Shown piece by piece: positions 9,193 to 19,482 of a stretch of 64,000 bases of DNA; positions within the stretch are counted from its first letter, which is position 1; each line of letters starts with the position of its first letter. The notes below the pieces were generated by a model. The model was not told the DNA's origin and made no database searches. It saw nothing but the letters and a program-made list of their open reading frames with translations. Source of the stretch: an uncultured Acetatifactor sp. (lineage in GTDB: Bacteria > Bacillota > Clostridia > Lachnospirales > Lachnospiraceae); contig CANPYT010000004.1 in the NCBI GenBank assembly GCA_947588705.1, positions 1 to 64,000 on the forward strand. The letters are read 5' to 3'. Made by a program: the position numbers and the translations under genes.

Positions 9193-9335
9193 TTCCTCAC
9201 ACTCCTCCCATTTTTTCGCAGACCGCCTGCCTTTTCCCCACTTCCGCACTGTTCCCCGCGCATACCCGTCCTGTGACAGGCCGCGCCCAGGCACAAATCC
9301 CGCAACGGCAAATCTGTACAGCCCTGCAGTCCGTT

Positions 9336-10286
9336 TCACCTGCATCTTGTACATAGAGGGTAATTCTCCGCCTGACCTGCGGGTACGGAAAAAACGGTTC
9401 TCTTCAGGCCCGGGCAATCCGCAGAAGTATGATAACGATCTCCCTCATCCGTCAGATACAGCTTTCCGGATGTGCTGTTTTGGCCGCACTTTTCACAAGG
9501 CGTATACCGGCTGCCCTGCCGGTTGACCGCGCTCTGCGCTTCCAGCCTGCTGACCTCCCGAACGCTGAGCTTTATATGGGTACAGTTGCGATCTTTATGA
9601 TACACTTCTCCGTTTTCCGTCATGTAGACCACGTCTACCAGCTGTTTTGCGCTTTCCGGGTCTTCGGGGATCCCGTATCCATTCCAAAGGTGGGCGCAGA
9701 ACCGATTGGCCATGCGAAACGGGCGAAAAGCGGCGAAGGGGCTCCACGGAGCCGCCTCATAAGTGACGATCACATCCAGCTCATCCCCGTCAGAAAAAAA
9801 ATCGCTCTCCCATAGCTGCAGCCCCCCGGAACCGTTTTTTAAGGGGGCATTGTCCAAATACTCTCTCCCGGCACTGTCTGTCAATTGATTCCTGACATAT
9901 CCCCAGGTAAAAAAAGGCGCGATCTCAGCGTCATCCAGCGCATATCCGTATATGGATACTTTGCTGCAGGTTTCCCAAAGGGCCAGCTGTATGTTACCGT
10001 GCAGACGGATCAGTTCTATGGCGCAGCCCAGATTCAGCAAAGCATAGAGAAAAATCGGAAGCACCACCGCTGCCTCCACAGTCATCCCCGCTTCCGTCCC
10101 GTTTTTCAGGAAGGTGAACAGAGATATCCTCTCTGCGAGAGATTCTTGAGGATTTTTGCGGCTGCTTTTGCCGCAGGATATTGTAGAACCTTGGGCAGGG
10201 TCCTGAAAAAAACTATGATATGTCGGAGAAGGTTTCCTATTTTTCAAATGGTTTATCAGTTTCTTTGTTTCCCGCAGAAAGGACAT
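9336..10286 (-). CDS. TadE-like pilus protein with two C-terminal Cys-rich putative metal-binding modules
   Basis: GMTVEAAVVLPIFLYALLNLG; YHKDRNCTHI...CEKC and YHTSADCPGL...CTRC. Confidence 0.7.
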   Translation of the reverse strand: MSFLRETKKLINHLKNRKPSPTYHSFFQDPAQGSTISCGKSSRKNPQESLAERISLFTFLKNGTEAGMTVEAAVVLPIFLYALLNLGCAIELIRLHGNIQLALWETCSKVSIYGYALDDAEIAPFFTWGYVRNQLTDSAGREYLDNAPLKNGSGGLQLWESDFFSDGDELDVIVTYEAAPWSPFAAFRPFRMANRFCAHLWNGYGIPEDPESAKQLVDVVYMTENGEVYHKDRNCTHIKLSVREVSRLEAQSAVNRQGSRYTPCEKCGQNSTSGKLYLTDEGDRYHTSADCPGLKRTVFSVPAGQAENYPLCTRCR

Positions 10287-10305
10287 CTCTGTTCACCCCC
10301 TTCGT

Positions 10306-11745
10306 TCAATCGTAAGCCCGTACCCGGCTCAACTGATACCGGTACCCGTACCTGCTGCTCATCCGTATATCAAACTCCACCCGGTCGTAACAGCCGTCCA
10401 ACCGAAATCCCCAGTTTCCCTCTGTCATCCGGATATCCGCTTCCACCATGTTCATGGCTCTCCCGGTAAGTTCATCCAATCCGGCGAACATCATAAACAC
10501 CCGCAGATAATCCTCGTAGCTCATGCCGCTTCCTTCCCGCCCGCTATCCGAAAGCTGTCCTGTCAGCGCTGCCCTCAGCCCATAGTGCCAGCTGTCCTCG
10601 TCTTTTATCAGCGGAATCCTTCCACCGGAAAACAAAGTTTTCATGTCATATACGCTTTCCGCATAAGCCCAACCCAACGTGATCGCTATTTTTAGGACCG
10701 GGGCGATTTCCGGCACCATGAGCACAGCGCTGATCGTCTCGGCTATCACATCTACCTCCGCTTTTTTCACGGTGTCGGACCATAGATATGCCGCGTTCGC
10801 CGCTTCTCGAAGCGCACAGAGACGATTAGCCACGCTCCGCAGGTTATCCGTGTCATTTTCTTTCCCCGCGATCAAATACTCGATCTGGTAGCGCAGTGCG
10901 TTTTCATCATCTTCACAGCCATATCTACCCATATAGCGCAGCAGAAACTCCTGAAAAAGGAAGCGTTCCTCCATCTCCTCTATCCAGCCGGATTCCTCCG
11001 GCGCCAGATTTCCCTGGCTGATCTGTCCGCGGGCCATCCTGCTGTAGATCAGGCCGGAAGTGTCCAATGTGTTCCGGGAAAGCGCGCTTTCATCTTCCAC
11101 CACCTGTTTTAAGATGCCCAGCCGCCTCTTTTCCTCCAGCACTGCCGTAGGGTTTGCTATTCCCACACGGTGCATTCCTTCCTGATCCACATATTCAAAC
11201 TCTCGTATCTGTCGGTCCGCAGCTTCCTTCCGCTCTTCTGTTCCGGTATCGTCAAGCCCGTTTACCTCAATAACTTCCATCCACTCTTTCAGCTCAGTCA
11301 GCGCGGAGAGGCCAATATCGTCCTTAACCGCTTCGACAGCACGTCTGCGAAACACGGCCCCTTTCAGATCCGTTAAGATCGAGACTCCTGTAATTTCAAC
11401 CCCGTCCACCTGAAGGCCAAGAAAATCTTTATAGAGAAAAGAAGATAGAAATACCTGATCCAGATCCAGGTTTTTTCCCAGATAGTACAACAAATGCGCC
11501 TCCGTATTATCGGTACCCGGTTCCAGGGTCCCGTAAGAAGAATCGATGGCAAACAAATTGTACTGCTCCAGCAGCTGTCGGCTGTATTCCGCAAACACGC
11601 TCTGTATCCCAATGTCCGCGACACATGCCGCTTCCAACGCCGTTCCTCCGCGACGCACTCCCTCGATCAGGGTCAGGCAGAGGGATAAGACCACCCCGAT
11701 ACAAAGCGCCATGTACACCGTCAGATACCCGTTTTCCTGTCTCAT
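10306..11745 (-). CDS. DUF5702-like Tad-locus protein
   Basis: N-terminal TM YLTVYMALCIGVVLSLCLTLIEGVR; position in Tad operon. Confidence 0.65.
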   Translation of the reverse strand: MRQENGYLTVYMALCIGVVLSLCLTLIEGVRRGGTALEAACVADIGIQSVFAEYSRQLLEQYNLFAIDSSYGTLEPGTDNTEAHLLYYLGKNLDLDQVFLSSFLYKDFLGLQVDGVEITGVSILTDLKGAVFRRRAVEAVKDDIGLSALTELKEWMEVIEVNGLDDTGTEERKEAADRQIREFEYVDQEGMHRVGIANPTAVLEEKRRLGILKQVVEDESALSRNTLDTSGLIYSRMARGQISQGNLAPEESGWIEEMEERFLFQEFLLRYMGRYGCEDDENALRYQIEYLIAGKENDTDNLRSVANRLCALREAANAAYLWSDTVKKAEVDVIAETISAVLMVPEIAPVLKIAITLGWAYAESVYDMKTLFSGGRIPLIKDEDSWHYGLRAALTGQLSDSGREGSGMSYEDYLRVFMMFAGLDELTGRAMNMVEADIRMTEGNWGFRLDGCYDRVEFDIRMSSRYGYRYQLSRVRAYD

Positions 11746-11933
11746 CAGATTTTCCCCGTCTGCTTGGAGATCTTGCTGAAAAGATCATTCACGATCTTTG
11801 TCACCTGATCCTTGAAAATGACGACAAGACCTACAAGAACCACGATAATGAGGATCACTTCCACTGTTCCCATGCCGTCTTCCTCCCGCAGAAACTGCCG
11901 GAATCCCTTCAGATCGCTTTTCGTTTTTTCCAT
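11745..11933 (-). CDS. Flp-type type IVb pilin
   Basis: 62 aa; EEDGMGTVEVILIIVVLVGLVVIFKDQV (prepilin-like GMGTVE cleavage region). Confidence 0.85.
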   Translation of the reverse strand: MEKTKSDLKGFRQFLREEDGMGTVEVILIIVVLVGLVVIFKDQVTKIVNDLFSKISKQTGKI

Positions 11934-11985
11934 AATTTCCTCTCTTTCTGCCGCCTGTGCGGCTGTCAGTTTTCATATTGGCCGC

Positions 11986-13350
11986 TTACATCGTGGTGAA
12001 CGCCGGTATCATAATCATTACCATCACCACGGCAAGCATCAATACCATAGGTACCAGAAGCCGGGTACCGGCTTCCTCTCCCAGTCTCCTGCTCTGCATC
12101 AGTCGTTCCTCCCCTGCCTTATCCGCCTCCTCCCGCAGCCGCTCCAGGAGAGCGCTGTTGCCTCTTTTTAAATTTTGCATCAACAGTGTGCTCAGCCTGA
12201 TATATTCCTGTCTTCCGGTACGCCTGCCAAAGTGTTCGTAGGCTGCTCCTTCCGAGACACCGGACTGTAGTTCCCGGCAAGTGTATAAGATCTCCTCATA
12301 AGCCGGGAGCTTTTTCCCCAGCTTCTCCCTTTTCCGCTCATAGTCCGCTGCAATCCTCTGAAAAGCGCCCCGCACCGTCATTCCCGCTCCCACGTACAGG
12401 GCCAGCTGATGCACGAGATCCGGGTATTCCTGCTTCAGGCATTTTTTTCGCCTCTCCAGCTGCTGATGCAGGTCTCTGTCCGAAAGGAAATACACCAACG
12501 CTGCCACGGCTGCCGCCGCCCCCCAAAGTAGCAGGCTGCGGTCTTCCGCTTCCTGCTTCCAGCGGATCTCATCTCCATTCCACTGTACCGGCAGCTTCCA
12601 GCTATCCTCCCCCCGGCTTTCCTCCTCGGATGTCAAAAGCTCTCTCTCCAGATCCCTATAAAGCTGCTCCTCCTCCGTCAGCACAGGAGGAAGAACACTG
12701 ACGGAGAGAACCGCCTTACCGCTGTAATCCTGGCAGGTAAACACGGCTGTGAGCTGTACCTCCACGGCTTTCTCCGGAGGATATACGATCCCACTGCTGC
12801 CCAATACATCCGGCCGGCTGCTCTTCCACTCTACCAAGAACGGAAAACCGGCGTACATATCCGTCAGATCCAGATCCCCTGTCACCTGTTGAAGATTTTC
12901 GTTTTTTCCGGCGATCAGTTCCGGCAGCTGTGCTGCAAACGCCTCCGACAGCTCCTCAAGCTCCTCCCCTGACAATAGCCGTGGGTATACCTGGACCTGA
13001 AATTCTTGGGATTTATCCTTCAACTGCGCTTTTATACGCAGCTGCTGCTCACCTTCCAGATAGGTTCCCCTGGTTATGCTGCCCTCTTCTGTCAGCAGGA
13101 TCTCTTTTCCCCCATTGATCTTCGCCAGTACGCCAAACACCAGCCCCACCGCCAGAACCGCCATTGTCAGCGACAGCTTTTTTACATAATATTCCGTCCT
13201 GATACAGGGGATATTTTCTCCTGGATGCAGCTGCGCCAGATCCTTTTCCACCTGACGGGAGGAGAACAGAGGCAGCCCCCTGATACATGCCTGTTTGTAA
13301 AGGAACATCGCCGATCTCTTAAAGAAACTCACTTTTCCATCCATCGTCAC
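11986..13350 (-). CDS. TadC-like type II secretion system F family protein with extracytoplasmic insert
   Basis: C-terminal T2SSF domain (GAGMTVRGAFQRIAADYE...); N-terminal TM plus about 200-aa external segment. Confidence 0.8.
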   Translation of the reverse strand: MTMDGKVSFFKRSAMFLYKQACIRGLPLFSSRQVEKDLAQLHPGENIPCIRTEYYVKKLSLTMAVLAVGLVFGVLAKINGGKEILLTEEGSITRGTYLEGEQQLRIKAQLKDKSQEFQVQVYPRLLSGEELEELSEAFAAQLPELIAGKNENLQQVTGDLDLTDMYAGFPFLVEWKSSRPDVLGSSGIVYPPEKAVEVQLTAVFTCQDYSGKAVLSVSVLPPVLTEEEQLYRDLERELLTSEEESRGEDSWKLPVQWNGDEIRWKQEAEDRSLLLWGAAAAVAALVYFLSDRDLHQQLERRKKCLKQEYPDLVHQLALYVGAGMTVRGAFQRIAADYERKREKLGKKLPAYEEILYTCRELQSGVSEGAAYEHFGRRTGRQEYIRLSTLLMQNLKRGNSALLERLREEADKAGEERLMQSRRLGEEAGTRLLVPMVLMLAVVMVMIMIPAFTTM

Positions 13351-13351
13351 C

Positions 13352-14188
13352 TCACATTTCCGCCGTCATCTTATTCATCACCCGCTCGCTCAGCGCAAAA
13401 GCCGCCGAATAAGACGCAAGGCAACCCGTCATCACCGCTATTCCCGTAAGATTATGGTACAGCACATCAAAATAACCGGGATTTCCCAGGCTGATGTAAA
13501 ACAGGATCCCAAAAGGCATCGCCTTCATAATCGTAAGTTCCATCCGTTTTCCCGCTAACAGGGTACGGAGCTCCTGTCTCTGGTCGATCTGCTTCCCTAT
13601 CAGGGCGGCGGAACTTCGTATGATCTCCGCCATGTTGCCGCCGTTTCGCTTGGCCAGGGAAAAAATCTGCGCGAACTGCTGAATTTCCTCACATCCGCTT
13701 CTTTCCGCAAACTCCCTAAGAAGCTCCTCCAGCGTGATATTGATATTTAACCCCCGGCGTATGAATTCCAACTCCCTGCAGATCGCCGCATTTTCTCCGT
13801 ACATCAGTTTCATGTCTTTTTCGCATTCCAAAAAGGCGTTTTCAGCAGAATATCCCGCCTGCAGGGCGGTAGCGGCGGAGAGGATACATTCCCGGAACTG
13901 TATGGTCAGTTCCTCCCTGCGGCGCTCCTGCCTCTTTTTTCGGATACTGCGGAAACAGTAAATTCCCACGGGGGTGAGTGCGGGGAAAGCCCATGGGCTG
14001 CGGTAGAAAAAGTATGCCAGAAATCCCATGGCCGCCAGAGAAAGCAGGATCGCTTCCCCTTCCTCCCGTTCTTTTCTCCCGCGCTCATGACAGTCCTGCC
14101 GCTTTGAGCTTATTTTCACGCAACAGTTCCCCCTTCCTCTGTAACCTTCCCACAATGTTTCCTCCGCTGTCTTCCCCCAGCTCTTCAA
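13352..14188 (-). CDS. TadB-like type II secretion system F family protein (start uncertain; ORF overlaps the ATPase)
   Basis: AATALQAGYSAENAFLECEKDM...AQIFSLAKRNGGNMAEIIR. Confidence 0.85.
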   Translation of the reverse strand: MKSWGKTAEETLWEGYRGRGNCCVKISSKRQDCHERGRKEREEGEAILLSLAAMGFLAYFFYRSPWAFPALTPVGIYCFRSIRKKRQERRREELTIQFRECILSAATALQAGYSAENAFLECEKDMKLMYGENAAICRELEFIRRGLNINITLEELLREFAERSGCEEIQQFAQIFSLAKRNGGNMAEIIRSSAALIGKQIDQRQELRTLLAGKRMELTIMKAMPFGILFYISLGNPGYFDVLYHNLTGIAVMTGCLASYSAAFALSERVMNKMTAEM

Positions 14189-15302
14189 AAAGAAACAACG
14201 GATTCAATTTGATCTCATTGTTTTCACAGCCAAGAATTTCCGTGACTTCCAGCACTCTCCTGGACTTATCCCGAAGCCGCCCCAGATGAACTATGATATC
14301 CACACCTGAAGCGATCTGCTGGCGGATCGCCGCCAGAGGCAGCTCCACCCCCATCAGCACCATACTTTCCAGCCGGGCAAGCATATCCTTTGCGCTGTTT
14401 GCATGGCCGGTAGACATACTGCCGTCATGCCCCGTATTCATACATTGAAGCATATCAATTGCTTCCGGGCCGCGGACTTCCCCCACAATGATCCTGTCCG
14501 GCCGCATACGGAGAGAAGATCGGATCAGCTCCCGCATTGTTATTTCCCGGCAGCCCTCCACATTACTGTTTCTTGTCTCAAGCCGCACCAGGTTCGTCAG
14601 GCCCTGCAGCTGCAGTTCCGCGCTGTCCTCAATGGTGATAACCCGCTCGTCGGAGGGGATACAGTGAGACAACACATTCAAAAACGTGGTCTTTCCGCTG
14701 CCTGTACCGCCACTGATAAAAATATTGTATTTTGCCTTTACAAGCTTTTCCAGAAATTCCGCCGCCTCCAAAGATATGGAGTCATAGGACAGCAGTTTTT
14801 TCATCGTGACCGGCTTGTCGGGAAACCGGCGAATGGTCACGATAGGGCCGTTCAGGGCCACCGGGTTCATTACGATATTGACCCTTGATCCATTCGGCAG
14901 CCTTGCGTCCACAATAGGGGAAGATTCGTTCACCACGCGGTTGCAGCCCGACACGATCTGCTGGATCACGTCCTGGAGCTTCTCCGCTGATTCAAAGCCC
15001 ACATCCAGCTTTCGCAGCCTTCCATCCTGTTCTACAAAAATATGATCCTTTCCATTGATCATAATTTCCGTCACAGAGCTGTCCTCCACAAAGATCTGTA
15101 AAATATCCAGTCTGCGCAGAGAGTCAAACAATTCTTTTTTCAGTTTCCTCCGCAGCTCCACCGGGCAGGATATGAGACATGCCTGCCCCAGCAGCACCTC
15201 ATCGATCGTCTCCTCCACCTCCTGATCAGAGAGGTCTTTGCCGTAATCCATCCTTTCCTGGACCTTTACCCGCAGTTCCCTTTTCAGTTCCGCATATTCC
15301 AT
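14085..15302 (-). CDS. cpaF: CpaF/TadA-type secretion ATPase
   Basis: Walker [38 protein letters not shown]. Confidence 0.95.
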   Translation of the reverse strand: MEYAELKRELRVKVQERMDYGKDLSDQEVEETIDEVLLGQACLISCPVELRRKLKKELFDSLRRLDILQIFVEDSSVTEIMINGKDHIFVEQDGRLRKLDVGFESAEKLQDVIQQIVSGCNRVVNESSPIVDARLPNGSRVNIVMNPVALNGPIVTIRRFPDKPVTMKKLLSYDSISLEAAEFLEKLVKAKYNIFISGGTGSGKTTFLNVLSHCIPSDERVITIEDSAELQLQGLTNLVRLETRNSNVEGCREITMRELIRSSLRMRPDRIIVGEVRGPEAIDMLQCMNTGHDGSMSTGHANSAKDMLARLESMVLMGVELPLAAIRQQIASGVDIIVHLGRLRDKSRRVLEVTEILGCENNEIKLNPLFLFEELGEDSGGNIVGRLQRKGELLRENKLKAAGLS

Positions 15303-15329
15303 CGTCTCATCCCCCTTTTTACCGTGTCA

Positions 15330-16355
15330 TCACTGCATAACATCCCTTATCAGCTTTTCCGCCAGCTGCGCAAGCTCCCCCTTCGTAAGCTGCTCCAGCT
15401 CTTCTGGGATCCTGCGTATGTGCGACAGGCTCAGGCGCTTCGTCTTGTCCAGGACATCGCCGTAATCACAGAGAGACAACAGCTGTTCATACTGTAAAAG
15501 CTTGCTTTGGGCAATCCTGTCTTCCCGCGTCACCGTAAAAACATTTTTGCACAGGCGTAAGATCTGAAAAAGCCCCTGCATAGATTCGCTCAGATCCAGT
15601 ATCACATATTCATATTCTCCCAGATCTCCGATTTTTTGAAGAAGCCCTATCCACTCCGCCGCCGTCACTGTCAAAAGATTCTGACCTGATTTCATGGGCG
15701 GAACGTAATCCAGACGGCCGATATGTTTTAGGATGGTCTGAAGCCGGAGCCGGAATTTCTCCCTGTCCACTCCGAGAAAATATAAAAGATCCGCAAGATC
15801 GTAAGACTGCATTTCCGGCACCAGCTCGGGAAGCCCTGCATAATGCTCAAAGTTCAGGTAGAGCGTGGCATGTTCCTTTGCCAGCATCTGGCTCAGCGTC
15901 AACGCCATAGAAGTCTGCATACTGCGATGTACCGGGGAGTAATTTCCCACAAAAACCGTCTTACATCCCTTTTGAAGCCGCGGCAGCGGATCCTCATCCA
16001 GTTCCATGTATACATCCAGCAGGAATCGGAGCACCTCTTCCGCTTTTTGATACTTGTCCACATAACAGAGGTTCTCCCAGCGCACCCGCCCGCTCTCACT
16101 CAGCACTACCAGCCTTGCCGGCGAAAGCTCCTGAAGCTCTTCCGTGTAAGCCGACTCCGCCACTACCAGCATGGTCACAGCGCTCAGATCCGCCTTCATC
16201 AGTTCCTGCACATTGGTGTAGGTCCGCAGCTCCCAGGGCAGATCCTTTTGTTTTCTGAGAAAATCTGTCATCAGCTGAGCATACTCTTCCTCCGTGTCGC
16301 AGAGCACCAGCGTACAGCCTTCCCGCCGTTGTGCCTGCCGCTTATTTTCCTTCAA
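15330..16355 (-). CDS. CpaE/TadZ-like P-loop protein
   Basis: Position between CpaF and prepilin peptidase; VFVGNYSPVHRSMQTSMALTLSQML and YVILDLSE; GGGAGG-6nt-TTG start overlapping the upstream stop. Confidence 0.7.
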   Translation of the reverse strand: MKENKRQAQRREGCTLVLCDTEEEYAQLMTDFLRKQKDLPWELRTYTNVQELMKADLSAVTMLVVAESAYTEELQELSPARLVVLSESGRVRWENLCYVDKYQKAEEVLRFLLDVYMELDEDPLPRLQKGCKTVFVGNYSPVHRSMQTSMALTLSQMLAKEHATLYLNFEHYAGLPELVPEMQSYDLADLLYFLGVDREKFRLRLQTILKHIGRLDYVPPMKSGQNLLTVTAAEWIGLLQKIGDLGEYEYVILDLSESMQGLFQILRLCKNVFTVTREDRIAQSKLLQYEQLLSLCDYGDVLDKTKRLSLSHIRRIPEELEQLTKGELAQLAEKLIRDVMQ

Positions 16356-16867
16356 TAGACACCTCCCAACAGCAGAAGCAAGCTGGCCAGGGCCGGCCCG
16401 GAGAGGCAGACTGTAATATCCGGCACAGTTTCGCCACTCTCCTGATAGAGCCGCCATCTGCCGCTTTTCAGGACTCCTGCCACATATTCCGCCATATGGC
16501 GCAAACGTTCATAAAAGATCTTGTTTCTCCAAAGTTTGATCAAGGAAATCATCGCTGCAACCAGCAAAGATACAAACAGAAAGACAAAGATTTTCTGAAA
16601 AGGCAGATAGCCTGCCGCCGCACCGAACAATTTTACGTCTCCCGCTCCCACGGCGCCTGTTTTAAACAACAGATACAGCGGGCTTCCCGTCAAAACAGCC
16701 TGCAGCAGATACATCGCTATCCCTCCGGGGCCTTCTCCCAGAAACTTCCAGCCGATCCCTGCAAAAAACATTGACGCCACCAGGACGTTGGGGATTTTTT
16801 TCTTTCGGTAGTCACAATAGCAGGCAGCCGTCAAAAAAACACACAAAGCCGCCAAAACGCATATCAT
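16352..16867 (-). CDS. A24 family prepilin peptidase
   Basis: CDYRKKKIPN and GAVGAGDVKLFGA (GxGD). Confidence 0.9.
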   Translation of the reverse strand: MICVLAALCVFLTAACYCDYRKKKIPNVLVASMFFAGIGWKFLGEGPGGIAMYLLQAVLTGSPLYLLFKTGAVGAGDVKLFGAAAGYLPFQKIFVFLFVSLLVAAMISLIKLWRNKIFYERLRHMAEYVAGVLKSGRWRLYQESGETVPDITVCLSGPALASLLLLLGGVY

Positions 16868-16974
16868 CTCCTTTGCACTGTTTTCTCACTTGAACACCGG
16901 GGCGACCCATGCCCCATGGATAACAGAAATTTTGAGAACTGCGATCCAGTGAATTAATGATTTACTGTAAACGC

Positions 16975-17003
16975 ATTATAACCAAAGAATTTAAGGAATG
17001 CAA
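16975..17003 (-). promoter_or_regulatory. Promoter of the Tad pilus operon
   Basis: Reverse strand TTGCAT (16998-17003) - 17 bp - TATAAT (16975-16980), about 100 bp upstream of prepilin peptidase ATG. Confidence 0.75.
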
Positions 17004-17039
17004 TAGGAAATATCTAAATTATTTATTTTTGTCAAAATC

Positions 17040-17408
17040 TCACAAAAAATGATAAAGCCCTATTCCATAAATCGCCGCAAGCCCCGGAAATCCAAGTATT
17101 CCGGATGTCAAAACAGTCAGGGGATTAATGCCGACCCCCAGAAAAATCCCTGCCCCTTCCAGCGCGTTATTTACAAAATAGATAGCGATCGTGCCCAAAA
17201 TACTCCTCATCAATACATTGAGAAGCCATTCCATTTTCCTCTTTAACACTCCCATAAACAATACGATCACGCATATGGCCACCAAAGCCGCCATTCCCTT
17301 AGTCCGATCCGCCATCTTACCCCCAACGTTCCCTGCCGCCCTGCAAAGAATAAATGGAAATTGTCCGATTTCTCTATACCTTATGATGGGCCGGAAAAAA
17401 TTATTCAT
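17040..17408 (-). CDS. bofA: BofA-like pro-sigmaK processing inhibitor (start probably at MADRTK...)
   Basis: NALEGAGIFLGVGINPLTVLTSGILGFPGLAAIYGI. Confidence 0.85.
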   Translation of the reverse strand: MNNFFRPIIRYREIGQFPFILCRAAGNVGGKMADRTKGMAALVAICVIVLFMGVLKRKMEWLLNVLMRSILGTIAIYFVNNALEGAGIFLGVGINPLTVLTSGILGFPGLAAIYGIGLYHFL

Positions 17409-17496
17409 AAAAATAACTTTTATTGGTAAAAATGGTATATTTTACTAAAACCGCGCTTATACTTGTAACAACTTAGCGGAAAGGAATCGTGATCTC

Positions 17497-17793
17497 ATGA
17501 AAACATATTTTCGTCAGCGGACAGGCAGCGCAGGTCTCCGGGAGGAGGACTACTCTCCCGTAACGCTTTTGGATTCCATAGAAAAAACCCGCCAGGCCCT
17601 GGATCAGGCATATGCGGGTTTCGACAACGCACTCGAAGAAGATTTGATCGACAGTTACATCTATGAAATTTATGCTCTCCAAAAAAGATACAAGCATTTG
17701 ACAGACCTTGCCGCTGCGGAGGAACCGCTCCAGCTGCAGGCTTCAGACGTACATTCCCCGATTCGTACCCTGGTCAGCCATGTTTTCGGTTAA
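17497..17793 (+). CDS. DUF2508/YaaL-like protein
   Basis: LLDSIEKTRQALDQAYAGFDNALEEDLIDSYIYEIYALQKRYKHLT; next to bofA. Confidence 0.75.
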   Translation: MKTYFRQRTGSAGLREEDYSPVTLLDSIEKTRQALDQAYAGFDNALEEDLIDSYIYEIYALQKRYKHLTDLAAAEEPLQLQASDVHSPIRTLVSHVFG

Positions 17794-18252
17794 TGTGTTC
17801 CTGCCATAAGTCAGACCTGCGTACACCGTCTGGGAATTGGCCATAACAGGGCCCGAGACATTCCGGACAGAAACTTTCTCATAGGCGTCATGAAGCGGGC
17901 GTATTACCTGCTCTATCTCGCGCAGCGGCTGCGCCTCGCTTTTCGCCTCGCAGGCCGCGAGCCTCCGGACACAGAAAAGATACAGCTGAAGCAGTGCGGG
18001 CGCAGGCTCATATTCCATCCGCAGCGAATTGATCAATTCGTTGAGACATCCCCTGGCCTTCCGGGCCGCCTCATGGAAGGCCGCCCTGTCCGCGCTTTCC
18101 AGCAGTTCTTCGCTTTCCTGCAGATAGCACAAAAGCATTTCATATAAAATCACGATCATCTCTGTGGAGTTGGCCTGTGTGATCCGAAGTGTAAACTGTT
18201 GCTTGACTTCCCTTGTCATTTTCCTCTCATTCCGCCGTCCATACGGCATCAA
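17743..18252 (-). CDS. fliS: Flagellar export chaperone FliS-like protein
   Basis: FTLRITQANSTEMIVILYEMLLCYLQE; downstream of flagellin. Confidence 0.75.
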   Translation of the reverse strand: MMPYGRRNERKMTREVKQQFTLRITQANSTEMIVILYEMLLCYLQESEELLESADRAAFHEAARKARGCLNELINSLRMEYEPAPALLQLYLFCVRRLAACEAKSEAQPLREIEQVIRPLHDAYEKVSVRNVSGPVMANSQTVYAGLTYGRNTLTENMADQGTNRGMYV

Positions 18253-18282
18253 CCATATTTGAAAATCTATGTTCCTGTCCGC

Positions 18283-19479
18283 TTACTGTAAAAGCTGAAG
18301 CACCTGAGACGGCCTTTCATTTGCCTGGGCAAGCATGGAAGTACCCGCCTGTGTCAGCACCTGGTAGGTGGTATACTGGGTCATCTCCTCTGCCATGTCC
18401 ACATCCATGATCCTGGAATATGCGGCCGTCATATTTTCTGAGGTCACATCCAGGTTGTTGATGGTGGACTCCAGCCTGTTCTGGTATGCGCCAAGACGGC
18501 CCCGCACATCTGACACATACCTTATGGCGCTGTCAAGGCGGTCGATGGCATCCAGCGCCCCCTCCGCAGTCGATACGTCAATATCTTCTATCGTCATGTT
18601 TTTCAGCGTAATGGCAGGAATATCCATTGCCATTACCTGGCCCTCATTTGCCCCTACCTGAATCCTCATGGAACCGATCCCGGTAGCGTCGATGGTGATG
18701 GAGTTCCCCAGATCGCCGGAGGCAGCCACGCTGAACTCAAGGCTCCTCGTCGTTCCGTCCGCGCCCAGTGTCCCTCCGCTGAAATCCAAGCCGGAAATAT
18801 CCAGGCGCATCTCAAATCCCGCGTCATCCCGGATGACTACCATATCGTCCTCCACGGCGACCGTAGCGCCCGCCGGGAAATCTTCTCCCAGGTCCAGAGT
18901 CGTGTTATCCGGATCGTCCGGCGCATTTTGGGCGACATCATATGTACCGTCCTCTTTCTGCATAAGGGTGATCTTCTGTATCGTATACAGCTTGGCCGCC
19001 ACATCAGTGGAGTAGGAGTTCACCTTGACCCCCAGATTGTTCGTATAGCCCTTCAGGGCAAACTCCCCGTTCAGCAGCTTCTGGCCATTAAATTCTATGG
19101 TTTCCGAGATCCTGGTGATCTCCTCCTTCAGCTGATCTACTTCCTTTTGGACGGTTTCCCTGTCTCCGTCACTCATTATCCCATTGGCGGCCTTCACGGA
19201 AAGCTCATTCATGCGCTGCAGCATCTCGCTGATCTCATTCATGGCCCCGTCCGCAATCTCTATGATGGACACACCGTCGCTGGCATTCTGGTTTGCCCTG
19301 GCCAGGCTCTCAATCTGCGCATTCATCCTCTTCGCCATCGCCAGGCCCGCCGGATTGTCCTTCGCGCTGTTGATCTTCAGCCCCGAAGACAGTCTCTGTA
19401 ATGACTGCGCCAACAGATCGTCATTGTTGGACAGCGAGTTATTAGATAACATTGCGGATACATTGTAATTGATTCTCAT
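18283..19479 (-). CDS. hag: Flagellin
   Basis: [16 protein letters not shown]...[26 protein letters not shown] and C-terminal [21 protein letters not shown]. Confidence 0.97.
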   Translation of the reverse strand: MRINYNVSAMLSNNSLSNNDDLLAQSLQRLSSGLKINSAKDNPAGLAMAKRMNAQIESLARANQNASDGVSIIEIADGAMNEISEMLQRMNELSVKAANGIMSDGDRETVQKEVDQLKEEITRISETIEFNGQKLLNGEFALKGYTNNLGVKVNSYSTDVAAKLYTIQKITLMQKEDGTYDVAQNAPDDPDNTTLDLGEDFPAGATVAVEDDMVVIRDDAGFEMRLDISGLDFSGGTLGADGTTRSLEFSVAASGDLGNSITIDATGIGSMRIQVGANEGQVMAMDIPAITLKNMTIEDIDVSTAEGALDAIDRLDSAIRYVSDVRGRLGAYQNRLESTINNLDVTSENMTAAYSRIMDVDMAEEMTQYTTYQVLTQAGTSMLAQANERPSQVLQLLQ

Positions 19480-19482
19480 AGA

